Assembly: GCA_002633025.1 (NCBI GenBank)
Contig: NMRB01002002.1
Span: 6,610-70,609, forward strand
DNA length: 64,000 nucleotides
Reading direction: 5' to 3'
From: Notospermus geniculatus
Taxonomy: Eukaryota > Nemertea > Pilidiophora > Heteronemertea > Lineidae
Shown: positions 10,735 to 21,033 of the stretch, in pieces
Layout of the letters: each line of letters begins with the position of its first letter
Numbering within the stretch: position 1 is the stretch's first letter
Program-made: the position numbers and the translations under genes
Notes under the pieces: model-generated
What the model was told of the DNA's origin: nothing
The model's input: the letters and a program-made list of their open reading frames with translations, nothing else
Database searches by the model: none

Positions 10735-11860
10735 CTGCCCATGGCCCGCTTGATCAGCTTATGCCCGGTTGTTCAGCCTTGGCTTAAGCCAGAGTTGGGT
10801 CGATCCCGACATAAGCGTGGCTTAAGCCAGACTTATATTTCACAGCGCGTTGCGCAGGTTCGGCTTCAAACGCAAGCCAAGCTTAAGCCTTTCTTATAAT
10901 AAACCTGGCAGTGGGGTGGTTATAATAAGCGCGACTTACAATGGTAGGCCTATTCATCAGTCTATGCCCTGACTTTGTAGATGGCAGAAGCATTGGTTCA
11001 GCTCACGTAAGCCACACCTGAGCAACCGGGCAGACATCATCGAGCAAATTGTATAGGAAAACATTGGGAAGGAGGGTAATAAGCCAGGCTTAGGTAATCC
11101 CGAGTTTAATTCAGGTTGTGCAATGAACTCGGAATCGATTAAGCTGTTCTTATGACCAGACATAAGCGCGACTAAAGCTTCGCTTATGTCGCCCTACGCT
11201 GTGATAGAAACAGCGTCAACAAGTTGCAACTGACAACTTATGTCGCCACCGAGTAGAAAAATACCGATCGGTCGCAACTGCCTGGAACTAATTTAACGCC
11301 GTCTTTTGAGTGCTTATGTCGACACTGATTTCCTTTGACCAAGTGACGTGGTAATTAGGTCACGTGGTCACGTTAGGCCACGTGGAATGTAAAGCGAATT
11401 TCATTGGCTGTCTTCAGGATACAGTTGTCAACTAGTCGCTGAAGTTGAACATGTGCGACTTTCAGGATCTGGACGAATGGGGCGGGTGAGTGAAACGTAC
11501 GGCGCGCAGCGCCCACGAAGATAAGTGTCGCCCCCAACGGTTGATATGCCATCCTACCACCATATACTATAGCGATCGGCCGGTCATGGAGCTACAGCCC
11601 AAACGGCGAATACCTGGTCGGGGCCGGNTGAAAATCGCACGTGTTCAACTTCAGCACGTTTTACTTAAAATCAAAAGAAATCTGTGTCGACATAAGCACT
11701 CAATAGACGGCGAAAAACTAGTTCCAGGTAATTGCGACCGATCGGTATTTTTCTAGTCGGTGGCGACATAAGTTATCAGTTGCAACTTGTTGACGCTATT
11801 TCTATCACAGCGTAGGGCGACATAAGCGAGGCTTTAGGAATAAGCTGGGCGCAGGTGAGC
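10735..11860. repeat. Large interrupted inverted repeat ('CATAAGC' rich)
   Basis: Arms about 11160-11335 and 11688-11833 are inverted (e.g. AAATACCGATCGGTCGCAA / TTGCGACCGATCGGTATTT), flanked by GGCTTAAGCC-type sequence. The single n at 11628 lies in its centre. Confidence 0.6.
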
Positions 11861-11948
11861 CAGACCTGAACAACCGGGCATGAGTGCCAGCGGCCATTGA
11901 ATGGCATTTTAAGCTTCTGACGTCATATGGTGAGAACTGTTGTACCAC

Positions 11949-12147
11949 CATTTTTGTTGGAAAGGTCTGTAACAATTTGGAGTGTTGTGTAGGACAAGAA
12001 AAATTCCTTACAGTCCACAAGATTACTTTTCTCTTCAATCTTCCAGTACGCATGCGTGACATATTTGTCCAGTTCTTTCGGAATGACCCAATGGACGGAC
12101 ATGGTGGACGTGGAAACTTGGGCATCGATGTCGGCTTTACAGGACGG
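11949..12147 (-). CDS. FN3-like gene copy A, exon 7
   Basis: 199 nt (phase 0 to 1). The acceptor is cttgttttcag|CCG. The donor is ATG|GTGGTA; a second GT 3 nt further on (GTG|GTACAA) is equally in phase and would add one codon. It encodes 'PSCKADIDAQVSTSTMSVHW', 'VIPKELDKYVTHAYWKIEE' and 'TTLQIVTDLSNKN'. It pairs with copy B 31615-31813, where only the first GT exists. Confidence 0.75.
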
Positions 12148-12191
12148 CTGAAAACAAGTAAATGAGGATATAGCACTCATTAGGCCTATCA

Positions 12192-12492
12192 TCTTCGATA
12201 ATCGAAGGCCGATCTGCTCTCCACTGCGTTACATCGCACATCACCCTTCGAGAAAGTGACCGGTCCACGGCGTATCTGCCGCCTCGAGAAGAAGAGGCCA
12301 ATCAGAATCGGTGTTGTAAAATTTGAATCGTGGTACAAAGAGTTGCAGCCGAAGACCCGATATAAAGTGTCATATGATTGGTCGACCGGTAAAGTTGGCA
12401 TGGTGCCAAGATACGCCGCCGACTGGTCTATTTCTCGAAGGGTGATGTGCGGTGTAACGTAGTGGTGAGCAGATCGGCCTTCGATCATCGAA
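12192..12492. repeat. Palindromic element (301 bp)
   Basis: Arms CTTCGATAATCGAAGGCCGA and TCGGCCTTCGATCATCGAAG; inner pair CATCACCCTTCGAGAAA / TTTCTCGAAGGGTGATG. Confidence 0.7.
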
Positions 12493-13369
12493 GATGTAGG
12501 CCTATATTATGTAGCCTATACGACTAAAGCGCCGGTTGTATGGAACTATACGACAATTCGGCCTCCGCCTTGGATGCACTTGTACCAAAATCAAGAAAGT
12601 GTTTTTTTTAAATTTACCTCTGTCACAATTTAGATATGAAATAAGAAACTGGTTTCTAAACAATTTTGCAGTGTGTGCCAATGGCACTGTCCTATATTCT
12701 TGGCTGTGCGACATTCCTTAAAGCCACACTGTATTGAATTCAGAAAGTGCTAACGTCCTCCGACGTTAGCGTAGTGTAAAATGTACTATGGTCTCTCTGA
12801 ATACATTAGGGCTCTGCTTGCAGTTTTTTTCATTGTGTGCTGAAAACTAGGGCTTGGTTCTTTGAAGTACATATCTGGCAAGTATTTTGTGGACCTTTAA
12901 GAGGCTATGAGACCTATACCAGCACTCTTCTAACACTTTGAAAATATCGTAAAATTCAATACAGTGAGGCTTTAAATCCTGACGGTTTGGCATTTAGGGC
13001 AGCGTTAGATGGTACAGCCACGGGGATTTCGAAAACGGGTTTCTTATTTCTGTCACAATATAGGCTGGAAATACCATAAACTAGGGGCACACAGAAAAAT
13101 GATGGAGTTTTGGGAGGGAGTCCAGATGGATACATATGGAGTACATATGGATGTTTAAGAAAAATGATGCTCATCAGCCGCATTAGGCACAGCATCATTT
13201 GAAAAGTGCACAGCAAACAACTTTGCAGTGTGTGCCAATGGCACAGTCCTATATTCTTGGCTGTGCGACATTCCTTAAATCCAGATGGTTTGGCATTTAG
13301 GGCAGTGTTAGATGGTACAGCCACGGGGATTTCGAAAACAGGCGCTGATCCCCAGCACTTAGTGCCGCA

Positions 13370-13640
13370 GCGTTACTAAAAATATCACTTGGGTGCTCTA
13401 GGGTATTCTTACTGGGTGTTCTTGGGTAGACTGTTTCAAAATACCCATTGAATAAAGGTTGTTCTAGAGTATCTTTAGAGTGTCCTATGGTATCTCCAGG
13501 GTGTCCGGGTACTCCAGAGATAGCCTACCCAAGAACACCTTAGAACACCCTTTAATCAACGGGTATTTTGGAACAGTCTACCCAAGAACACCCAAGAATA
13601 CCCTAGAACATCCAAGAACACCCTACAGCACCCAAGAGAG
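13370..13640. repeat. Inverted minisatellite-like repeat
   Basis: Multiple CCCAAGAACACCCTA-type units in opposite orientations; arms TTGGGTAGACTGTTTCAAAA / TTTTGGAACAGTCTACCCAA. Confidence 0.55.
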
Positions 13641-13771
13641 ATTTTTTTAGTTGGCATAGTCTCATTCTATACGGCTACGACCCAAACAGATGTAACGCTG
13701 TGCCAGATATTCGTCTGTTTGCGACTAAACGGTTGCTTCGTGGTTTCCACGGGGCCGTTTAATCTACTTAC

Positions 13772-13915
13772 ACTAGTCGAGCACGTCCGTAGACCATCGT
13801 AAACATAAAACTTCTTCTCCTTAAGTGACGCCTTGGCGTCGAGTACCATGACACCATCAGAAGATACCTTGACTTCACCATTCACGTTCTTAGCAAAGAT
13901 GGTCGTGTAGTAAAG
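13772..13915 (-). CDS. FN3-like gene copy A, exon 6
   Basis: 144 nt, phase 0 to 0, acceptor tctcattctcag, donor GTAAGT. It encodes 'LYYTTIFAKNVNGEVKVSSD' then 'GVMVLDAKA' and 'FYVYDGLRTCSTS', the classic end-of-module SDGV-VLD linker. It has the same length as copy B 32257-32400. Confidence 0.82.
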
Positions 13916-14072
13916 CTGAGAATGAGAAAACAAAATTATGATTTACATGTACATGTATATACATGTACTGCGGAAAGTACTGCTTTTTGTATCTCAGTCC
14001 AATATCTATGCATTTTGAGGCCATCAGCGAAATCTAATCAACTTTTTATTTTTATTTATTTATTCATAATAT

Positions 14073-15207
14073 CAAGAATATATATTAGCTCCACGAATGC
14101 ATAACTACATGTACTAATAAAGCAAAAGGGTGGGCATTAAGTTACTTTTTCTGATAACAGACGACAATTAGGCCTCCTAATTAAATAATCAATGATTAGA
14201 TTTAACGGTTGTTGACTGAATGAGGAGGTGCCGTTTTTTTTCTACCATTAAATTTGATGGCGCTGCGACCGTATCCACTTTTCCACTGTGACGTTGTACG
14301 GAACGTCAACGTCACACTGCCGTGACGTTTTGGCTTCATGCTCGCACCTCGTATTAGACAGGATTAGCACCTTTCCGACTACGACTCCGACTACAACTAC
14401 GAGAACGAATTGCAGTCCGCTGTGGACATCCTTGATAAAAACGATTTGATAGACGTTTGCAAATCGTAAAATGCCATAACTTTGTAGCAGAATAATTTTG
14501 ACTCGTAATCGGAAGTGCCCGTAAATCGCAAATATCATAGTCGTATTTCAAGTCGTAACGACTAGGCTTACGAGTTCAATATTCATAATTTATCCTTATT
14601 TCCGATTTATAAGGCCAAATTTTTCTGCCTTCAATATATGGTGTTTGATGAATTGAAAACGTCTACCAACTCGTTTTTATCAAGAATGTCCGCGGCGGAC
14701 TGCAATTCGTTCTCGTAGTTGAAGTCGGAGTCGGAGTCGGAAAGGTGCTAATCCTGTATATTGCCACGGAGATGACGTCCTGAAGACAATGAAAAGGCCT
14801 GATATGGTCGCAGCGACATCTTTCCGTGGAGAAGTGGCGACCCCCTCATTGTATTATTTAGAATATCATCAATATTCTTATGTAAAAGTTACAGACAAAT
14901 TACTAGCATTCCTGTTTTGTTTGATTTTGGTGAAACCATGGATTTGTTGTAGGCCTATAGGCTAGAGTGCCCAACTCTGAGATCAATTACAATATCAATT
15001 TGTCGAAAATATGGTCCATTCAAAAAACGTTTTGTAGCTCGGTTATTTCTGAGTGGAGTGTGTCATTTTGTTCGTAATGATCTTCTCAACACAATAATCC
15101 TTCACAAATTAAGATCCATTCGGTTACAGGATCACCAGATGCAGTTTATAAACTCACTTTTTGGCACATATTCGGAGTTGCACATTCTTGGTACTTATAT
15201 ACTGTTG
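14073..15207. mobile_element. Non-autonomous element E with 7-bp TSD, intronic in copy A
   Basis: Flanked by the direct repeat ATAATAT (14066-14072, 15208-15214). Termini CAAGAATATA / TATACTGTTG are roughly inverted. The copy B intron lacks it. A related copy at 38434-39313 shares the AACGGTTGTTGACTGAA and GTATTATTTAGAATATCATC segments. It contains a nested palindrome (14218-14846). Confidence 0.6.
14218..14846. repeat. Palindrome nested in element E
   Basis: Ends TGAGGAGGTGCC / GCGACCCCCTCA; long arms at about 14358-14440 and 14680-14757 (GATTAGCACCTTTCCGACTA and complement). Absent from the sister element at 38434, so it inserted later. Confidence 0.6.
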
Positions 15208-15230
15208 ATAATATTGACCAAACCACATAC

Positions 15231-15425
15231 CTTAAATGGCTTCAAAGTAAGGCCCTCGAACTTGTAAGACGAACCTGTCACCACTCTTGCCGCGGCGACA
15301 TCACTGCCATACGGAGTTGTTCCAACAGATGCCTTGAACTCGATGCTGTGAAAAGGCACATCGAACCCTGCCCACCAAACCTCGAGAGAGGACGTGCTTC
15401 TTTGGTAATCTACGTCATCAGGTCG
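15231..15425 (-). CDS. FN3-like gene copy A, exon 5
   Basis: 195 nt, phase 0 to 0, acceptor caaatttcag, donor GTATGT. It encodes 'RPDDVDYQRSTSSLEVWWAG', 'FKASVGTTPYGSDVAAARVV' and 'YKFEGLTLKPFK', a complete module start with W...F and G-T-x-P-x-G-S-D-V. It pairs with copy B 32654-32848. Confidence 0.8.
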
Positions 15426-15640
15426 CTGAAATTTGGAGTCGAATTCGTTGCGATATCTGACTAGTTTGTCTTTTGGTCAGTAGTAGGAGGGAAATAACAG
15501 TGCTTCACGTTTGAAATCTGCAGAAGCTCAATCAGTTGAGCTCCTCAAAGGCTCGAGGAGAGCTGTCCACACTCGTGAAGGAGAGCTGTTCACACTCGCG
15601 CCTGAACTTCAAGGNTTTTTCAAGTCGGAGATAAATTTAC

Positions 15641-15880
15641 CGCCCAGACGGGTTCTATTCGTCGTTCTCCTGAATGAGTAAACACCATTGCTTTGGAAAA
15701 CCACCTTGTATTTGATGACGTAGTTGCCCCAAAAAGAGTCCTTTGGAGTCGGAGTCGGGACTCGGAACGTTACCGTAACCTCCCTATTTACTCTCCTCAA
15801 GTGATTGATCCAGGAGAGCAATCGCACTCCTTCATCACACTTGTTCCAGGAAACAACTTTATACTTTGGACAGGGACATT
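15641..15880 (-). CDS. Orphan FN3-like exon candidate (no partner in copy B)
   Basis: The open frame encodes 'WNKCDEGVRLLSWINHLRRV', 'NREVTVTFRVPTPTPKDSFW' and 'NYVIKYKVVFQSNGVYSFRR', ending at a plausible donor G|GTAAAT (phase 1). The upstream limit is uncertain; an in-frame stop lies at about 15880. Neighbouring exon 5 starts in phase 0, so this exon cannot splice to it in frame. It sits directly beside the isolated n at 15615 and is absent from the equivalent copy B intron. It could be a fragment of another module gene, an alternative exon, or a mis-joined contig end. Confidence 0.4.
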
Positions 15881-15940
15881 ATGGGACTGATAAATCACTA
15901 TTTTTGTTTTTGTATAGGCCCCCTATGCTTCGCTTTGGTT

Positions 15941-16643
15941 AAAGCCCATCTCACACTGCCACGATTCCGACCACGATGCCTCTATACGAAATGCTTTCGT
16001 GGTATTCCTATAGGCTTCGTGATGAATCGTATGCCTTCCTATAGGCTTCTTGTTTTTCGTGTCCTAGGCCCTTCACGATTGGTGAGAAGTTAAAACCGAT
16101 TTCAAATTTAAAAAAATCGTGTTCAATCCTAAGGACTTCCGTGATGATCGTAATGCCTTCCTGGAGGCTTCCTGCAAGCTTCGTGTTGATCAACACGAAG
16201 CTTGCAAGAAGCCTGTAGGAAGGCATTACGATCATCGCGGAAGTCTTCAGGATTAAACACGCGATTTTTGAATTTTAAACATGTTTAAAATTCTCACCAA
16301 TCTTGAGGGGCCTGGGACACGAAAAACAAGAAGCCTATAGGAAGGCATTACGATTCATTACGAAGCCTATAGGAACACCACGAAAGCATTTCGTATAGAG
16401 GCATCGTGGTCGGAATCGTGGCAATGTGAGACGGGCTGCAGCATGTGAACACGATGCCTGCGCGAAGCATACAGGAAGTCAACACGAAGGTGCACGACGC
16501 GTGCATGAAGTGATTACAAAAGCCGCATTGAGCCGAGACCAATCAGATCACTGCCCGCCCGCCACGATCCCTCTACGAAAACATTTTGCAGCATTCGTAG
16601 AAGCATCGTGGTCGGAATCGTGGCAGTGTGAGATGGGCTTTAC
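15941..16643. repeat. Two abutting family H palindromes
   Basis: First 15941-16439, second 16437-16643, both with CACACTGCCACGATTCC-type arms. The first has long inner arms (ATAGGCTTCGTGATGAATCG...). Intron 4/5 of copy A; absent from copy B. Confidence 0.6.
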
Positions 16644-16864
16644 AGTGGCGGCTTGGGGAATTAAAATGGTTGAAAACATACGATGCCAACTCAACTATAA
16701 CTGGAGTCTTTGTGGCTTGTAGTGATTGGTTCCCGCCATTTATTCAACCAATCAAAACTATATATCGTTATTTACAAATACCTTTTGGCAGACTAGTTCT
16801 TTCAAGATATGTATGGTGACTGGTAATGGTTATGTTTTGTAGTGTGTTTGTGATTGATTTGCTG

Positions 16865-17505
16865 AGAGCCGAGGAGCGTCGATTGCGCACGTTCACGTCG
16901 CTGCACGCTTGTGTGAGTGGTATTTTTTACACCCTGACACTTGCACGATTTTCGTTCCCGCAATGGCGCGCACTTCGGCGTGCCAATGATTTGAGTCTTC
17001 GGGAAGGAGCGTGAGGAGTGTGTGAAGGGTGCGGGGGTGCGTGCCATGTCGTAGAGAGAATTTTGAAATGTTCAAAAATTCGGCACGCATCAATGTGCGT
17101 GCCACTTGCGTCAACCATGCGTGAAAACTGCCCGAACTGGGCGCGAATACTGCCGACGGTGCGAGGTCGTAGGGGCGATGCGGGAAGAGATCGGGAACTA
17201 TGCGTGTCGTGCGTGACATTGCGGTAGGGGGGCCTACCGTAGACATCAACAATGCGCGAACCTATGCGTAAACAAGTCGCCGAGCGTTGCGCAAACAGTG
17301 CGTAACTTATGCGAACAGGGCGCAAACACGGCTTCACCGAAATGGCACGCCTTGCCACGACGCGTTGCGCGGCATTGCGGGGACAAAAATCGTGCAAGTG
17401 TCAGGGTGGCAAACTTCAAGAATGCCGAGGAGCGCGGTCAATCGAGCTCATCGGTGCAATTTTGGGGCGTGCAGAGGCGCGAGTGTGATTGCGCTCGTCT
17501 CAGGT
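16865..17505. repeat. GC-rich interrupted palindrome
   Basis: Arms about 16880-16975 and 17350-17475 invert (e.g. ACACTTGCACGATTTT / AAAATCGTGCAAGTGT). Overlapping 119-156-codon open frames on both strands come from its GC content and are not taken as genes. Confidence 0.5.
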
Positions 17506-17572
17506 GAAGCAGTGAATGTAGGACTTTGGGAACCTTCACGAGGCTTGAAGTCTTCTACCTGCACTCTCCTAC

Positions 17573-17763
17573 CACAGGAGGTTGTCTAGAAATACATAAA
17601 AAGAACGTTTTATTGCTCACCCTGTATATCGTGTGTACTAATGTACACGGCGTACCGCCATACATTATATACACTTGGCGGTACGCCGTGTACATTAGTA
17701 CACACGATATACAGGGTGAGCAATAAAACGTTATTTTTATGTATTTCTAGACAACCTCCTGTG
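17573..17763. mobile_element. Near-perfect 191-bp MITE with 8-bp TSD (hAT-like)
   Basis: Direct repeats TCTCCTAC (17565-17572, 17764-17771) flank inverted arms CACAGGAGGTTGTCTAGAAA / TTTCTAGACAACCTCCTGTG that pair almost base for base to the centre. Copy B keeps the unoccupied site (ctctcctacgtg at about 33650). The 8-bp TSD suggests hAT; the very low arm divergence suggests a recent insertion. Confidence 0.8.
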
Positions 17764-17837
17764 TCTCCTACATGTGAAAATACCGTAAAATTCAATACAG
17801 ATGGTCTTTACATGCAAAACAAGAGTGATGAACGTAC

Positions 17838-18127
17838 CCCGAAAGTTACTATCAATCTCTCGCTTTGTGGTGCAACATCATGGACAACGCCCAGGGCCGG
17901 AGTGTTGGTATAACGTCTGACAGCAGCTGACGTCCCCACAACGAAGAGTCCGACAAAGTTCGTAGCCTTGATAGAGATGTAATAGACATCACCGGGATGG
18001 AGGCGAGGTATCCCTTCAGGTGTCTTTGTTGGTATCGTGGTGCAGCTTGGAGGGTTGGTTGCCTTGCAGTCTCCACCGGGGAGTAGGGGTGCCCATGAGG
18101 CGACTTCTGTGCCACCAGCAGAAGTGC
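17838..18127 (-). CDS. FN3-like gene copy A, exon 4
   Basis: 290 nt, phase 1 to 0, acceptor ctgttctag, donor GTACGT (conserved in both copies). It encodes 'GTSAGGTEVASWAPLLPGGD', 'CKATNPPSCTTIPTKTPEGI', 'LHPGDVYYISIKATNFVGLF' and 'HDVAPQSERLIVTFG'. It pairs with 33709-33998. The longest 87-codon open frame here is in a wrong frame. Confidence 0.8.
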
Positions 18128-18164
18128 CTAGAACAGAGGATCACGGAGTTTGGAAATATAGGGT

Positions 18165-18322
18165 CGTATTCATAAAGCGTTTCTATCATTAGAACCGTCT
18201 TAGGCCGGTTCCAAGTGTAGTGGTGAAGTCTTAGGCTGGTTCCAACTGTACTTCACCACTACACTTGGAACCGGCCTACGACGGTTCTAATGATAGAAAC
18301 GCTTTATGAATACGACCCATAG
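18165..18322. repeat. Palindromic MITE ('GGGTCGTATTCATAAAGCG')
   Basis: Arms GGGTCGTATTCATAAAGCGT and ACGCTTTATGAATACGACCC. Copy B has no equivalent beside exon 4. Confidence 0.7.
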
Positions 18323-18436
18323 TTGCTATACTAGAACTGTGAAATTTGCTTGACGGCATATTTGATGATCCCTACATCAGAAAATGGAAATTGAATTAAG
18401 AAAGGGCAAGAAGGGGTATGACTCTGTGGCACAGCA

Positions 18437-18479
18437 GTCAGAGAGGGGAGGGGAGGGGAGGGGAGGGGAGGGGAGGGGC
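18437..18479. repeat. (GGGGA)n microsatellite
   Basis: About eight GGGGA units with no interruption. Confidence 0.85.
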
Positions 18480-18700
18480 AGAGGCCTGTCTTCAGAGACC
18501 AGAGGAAGGGCAAAGTGGTGGAGACGGAGGTAAGTGTAAAATTTCCCTTATCTTTTGTTTGGAACAATAGTTTGAGGGACATTTTACACGTACATGTACA
18601 TGTAAGATATTTCGTGCAAGCGGCCTCTGGTGCCAAAATGTTTATCTGATTGTGAAAACCGTCAAAAAATCGAGTGGAGAAAGCTTTGAGCACGACTCAC

Positions 18701-18851
18701 CAATACAAAATGTATAAGTCAGGTCGCCTTCAGCGTCAGCGAAAGCACTCGGCTTCCACGTGGCTAGGAGTTTGCCTGCTGCCTTGGCTTCCGTGTTGAT
18801 CGTCCCCGAGAAGGTCGGGGGAGTGACCTCCACCACGAAGGGACCAATCAC
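18701..18851 (-). CDS. FN3-like gene copy A, exon 3
   Basis: 151 nt, phase 0 to 1, acceptor tatttaacag, donor GTGAGT. It encodes 'VIGPFVVEVTPPTFSGTINT', 'GKLLATWKPSAFADAEGDLT' and 'YTFCIG', the last joining 'TSAGG' of exon 4. It pairs with 35206-35356. Confidence 0.8.
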
Positions 18852-18894
18852 CTGTTAAATAGGAAAGTCGTAGTTGGTTTTACACCTGTGTAAC

Positions 18895-19052
18895 ATCTGC
18901 CAGTGTTCCCCATCTGTGTGTGTTTCCCTCCTATTGTCTGACGGAATAAGCTGCGACTTGACAATAGGGGACACACAGAGAAACGTGTCGATCTATCTGC
19001 CAGCGTTTCCCATACAATAAGGGGGACACACTGACCCACAGAAACACTGGCA
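18895..19052. repeat. Inverted repeat ('CTGCCAGTGTTCCCC')
   Basis: Ends CTGCCAGTGTTCCCCAT / CAGAAACACTGGCAG with inner GGGACACAC segments repeated in both orientations. Confidence 0.5.
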
Positions 19053-19083
19053 GTACACTTGGTTTACATCAAGCCGCACGGTT

Positions 19084-19374
19084 ATACCTGCCGCACACGA
19101 GTGCAATTTTGCCTCCAACTATGGAGATTTTTGCCTCCTACGTGCAAATGTCATCGGGTGCGGTGGTCGGATGCAAAGGCGGAGACGGATTTTTTGCCTC
19201 CAACGCAGATCAAACATGTTTGAAATGACGTTACGCCGCATCTACAGGAGGCAAAATTGCAATCGTGTGCGGCGACTGACGCACCGTGTGCGGTGACAGG
19301 AGGCTGAGACAAAAAAAAACTCCTATGGAGGCAACGTCGGAGACAAAATTGCACTCGTGTGCGGCAGGTATTAA
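19084..19374. repeat. Palindromic MITE family X ('ACCTGCCGCACACGAGTGCA')
   Basis: Arms TACCTGCCGCACACGAGTGC / GCACTCGTGTGCGGCAGGTA; a second copy at 44827-45113. Confidence 0.7.
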
Positions 19375-19805
19375 TAAGCACTATTAGGGGGTTTGTTTGT
19401 CGAGCCGCTCGATGAGCAGTATTATAGATTCAGTCTTATTTATCGAGCCAGCTTGACAAACAGGGTTATTGAATCTTGCACGTCGAGCTGGAGATAAAGA
19501 CACGCCTCCTCCTGAATATGCCTAATGATCACAGTCGCTGTGTCTCGAATTGCAAGCGATCTAGGCCTACTCGCCACCGATCTTCTCGCCAGCTACCGCA
19601 GACTAGGCGATATCACTGCTCGATCCATCGCTGGCGAGAAGATTCCACGCATCGCTTCCAGCGCGCACCTGGCGTCAAAAGCCGATTTTTGCTCGCTTGC
19701 GATATCGCCCGGTGTGTGCTGGCTTGCGTTTCCACCTGCCGTTCTCCATAGTCGCAAAGTCTGTAAGGCTGAAAAGCCTTTAGCGACAACGTTCAGTCAA
19801 CGTAC

Positions 19806-20033
19806 CTTTACATTTGACAAAGACGCCTTGTTCCTTGCCTTGATTCCAACATAAAACACCTTCCCGGCGGTGAGACCTGGGTGGTAGGATTTGTACGTGT
19901 CGAAGCCTGTGTGCTTGGTATCCTGGTAGGACAGGATATCCGGGGCGGCGCTCGCTCCCTTGGTACTCATCAAGCCGAAGTAGTAAGTTGCTATTCCACT
20001 CTCCGGGTCCTGGGCAGTGAAGTTGGCGGATAT
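19806..20033 (-). CDS. FN3-like gene copy A, exon 2
   Basis: 228 nt, phase 0 to 0, acceptor tttccttcgcag, donor GTACGT. It encodes 'ISANFTAQDPESGIATYYFG', 'HTGFDTYKSYHPGLTAGKVF' and 'YVGIKARNKASLSNVK', one nearly whole FN3-like module. It pairs with 35732-35959. Confidence 0.82.
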
Positions 20034-20074
20034 CTGCGAAGGAAATTTACAGAAGAACACTGCAACATAATATG

Positions 20075-20157
20075 CCTCAAGCTGTGTTTCCACGAGGCGT
20101 TTGCGGGCGCGGGTGCGAGTGAAACAGCTGAAGGGAAACGCCTCATGGAAACACAGC
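20075..20157. repeat. Palindrome ('GCTGTGTTTCCACGAGGCGT')
   Basis: Arms GCTGTGTTTCCACGAGGCGT / CGCCTCATGGAAACACAGC. The larger relative at 36003-36296 in copy B contains two further hairpins. Confidence 0.65.
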
Positions 20158-20693
20158 CTCAGTCACAAATGCAGCAGCCGCCGGAGGATATCTTAACATC
20201 GCCGTGGTTTTCTGCGACGTTGCGGCCTGCAACGGATTTTCCCACATATCTTTCACATATATCCTTGAATAAGATGGTTTTCGACGGCACCCCGACGATT
20301 TTGTTCCGACGACTCCCGTCCAGTCCCTACCTATGTCGCAGCGGGTATCGGCCCGTCCGCTGTCCGTCGGCAATCGGGTGATTTTGTAGATCGACCGCAC
20401 ATCCGAGGGGGCTCGGTCGCGCACCCGTGGGTAGCTGGCGGGATACCTGTTGGATTTCGACCACTGTCCGGAGGATATCAGGGCTCTGGGTGACGGCCAA
20501 AAATCTACTCGGCCGGTGTCTGATGTCGGATTTTGTTCCGACGAGTTGAAAAACGGTTGGCCGATACCCACCGATGTCCCAGCGGCCCGCTGTCCGCCCA
20601 GACCTTTCTGGAGTTTTGTACGTTTGTATGTGCGGAATAAACGGACCCGAAGGGGATTGTCACGTGTTCTTCAACACGAGAGGAGGAACTTAC

Positions 20694-20841
20694 ATATCTA
20701 TCCACCACCATCGGTGTAGGCACCGTCAGTGACAGGCCTTTCTGTTTTTCGCAGAATTTCGTTGATTCAGTCTTGGCCTTCCCGTTCGGGAGTTTTGCGT
20801 CGAAGTATATTGTGACGTCACTTGTCTGTGTGGCTTTATTG
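20694..20841 (-). CDS. FN3-like gene copy A, exon 1 (first in unit A)
   Basis: 148 nt, acceptor gtctctttttag|C, donor GTAAGT, phase 2 to 0. It encodes 'NKATQTSDVTIYFDAKLPNG' and 'TKFCEKQKGLSLTVPTPMVV'. In phase 0 the exon opens CAA TAA, so the preceding exon must end in phase 2. An internal AG 16 nt downstream (ACACAG|ACAAGT) would be a phase-0 acceptor. It pairs with 37444-37591. Confidence 0.78.
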
Positions 20842-21033
20842 CTAAAAAGAGACCGGAACAGGCCATTAGGTTCATGGGAAGGCACCCTCTTCCGTTGCTT
20901 GCGACTCGTGGCGCAGCACTATTCGCCGTCCGTATATTTATCGTAATCATGACCAGCCCATGTTTCAGGTACAGCTTTAGCGAACAACTCTAGTGCAGCC
21001 TTAAGGTCAAAAGATTCTACATAGTTGCATATT

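Larger units (their letters stand above)
1714..20841 (-). other. Gene span, copy A: large FN3-like-module extracellular protein (15 exons, partial)
   Basis: Fifteen minus-strand exons (20841 down to 1714) join into about 2.99 kb, roughly 997 codons, with no frame break. Every intron has GT/AG ends, and the phases match at all 14 junctions (2,0,0,1,0,0,0,1,0,0,1,1,0,1,2 at successive exon starts). The peptide is a chain of beta-sandwich modules with recurring signatures: 'SDGITVD', 'WYVGSKPGYADV', 'DPESGIATYYFGL', 'G(H/K)VYYVSV' and 'DTTPP'. These resemble divergent fibronectin-III-like repeats of large secreted or surface proteins in marine invertebrates. No signal peptide, TM or stop was found, so both ends are missing. 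The first exon starts in phase 2, so an upstream exon is required; none is visible between 20842 and 24965. Module identity is inferred by eye, and the function is unknown (adhesion or matrix is only a guess). Confidence 0.75.

Noticed and set aside
16893-17397. Overlapping 119- and 156-codon frames on the minus strand
   Set aside because: They lie inside a GC-rich interrupted palindrome, with open frames on both strands and no recognisable domain.
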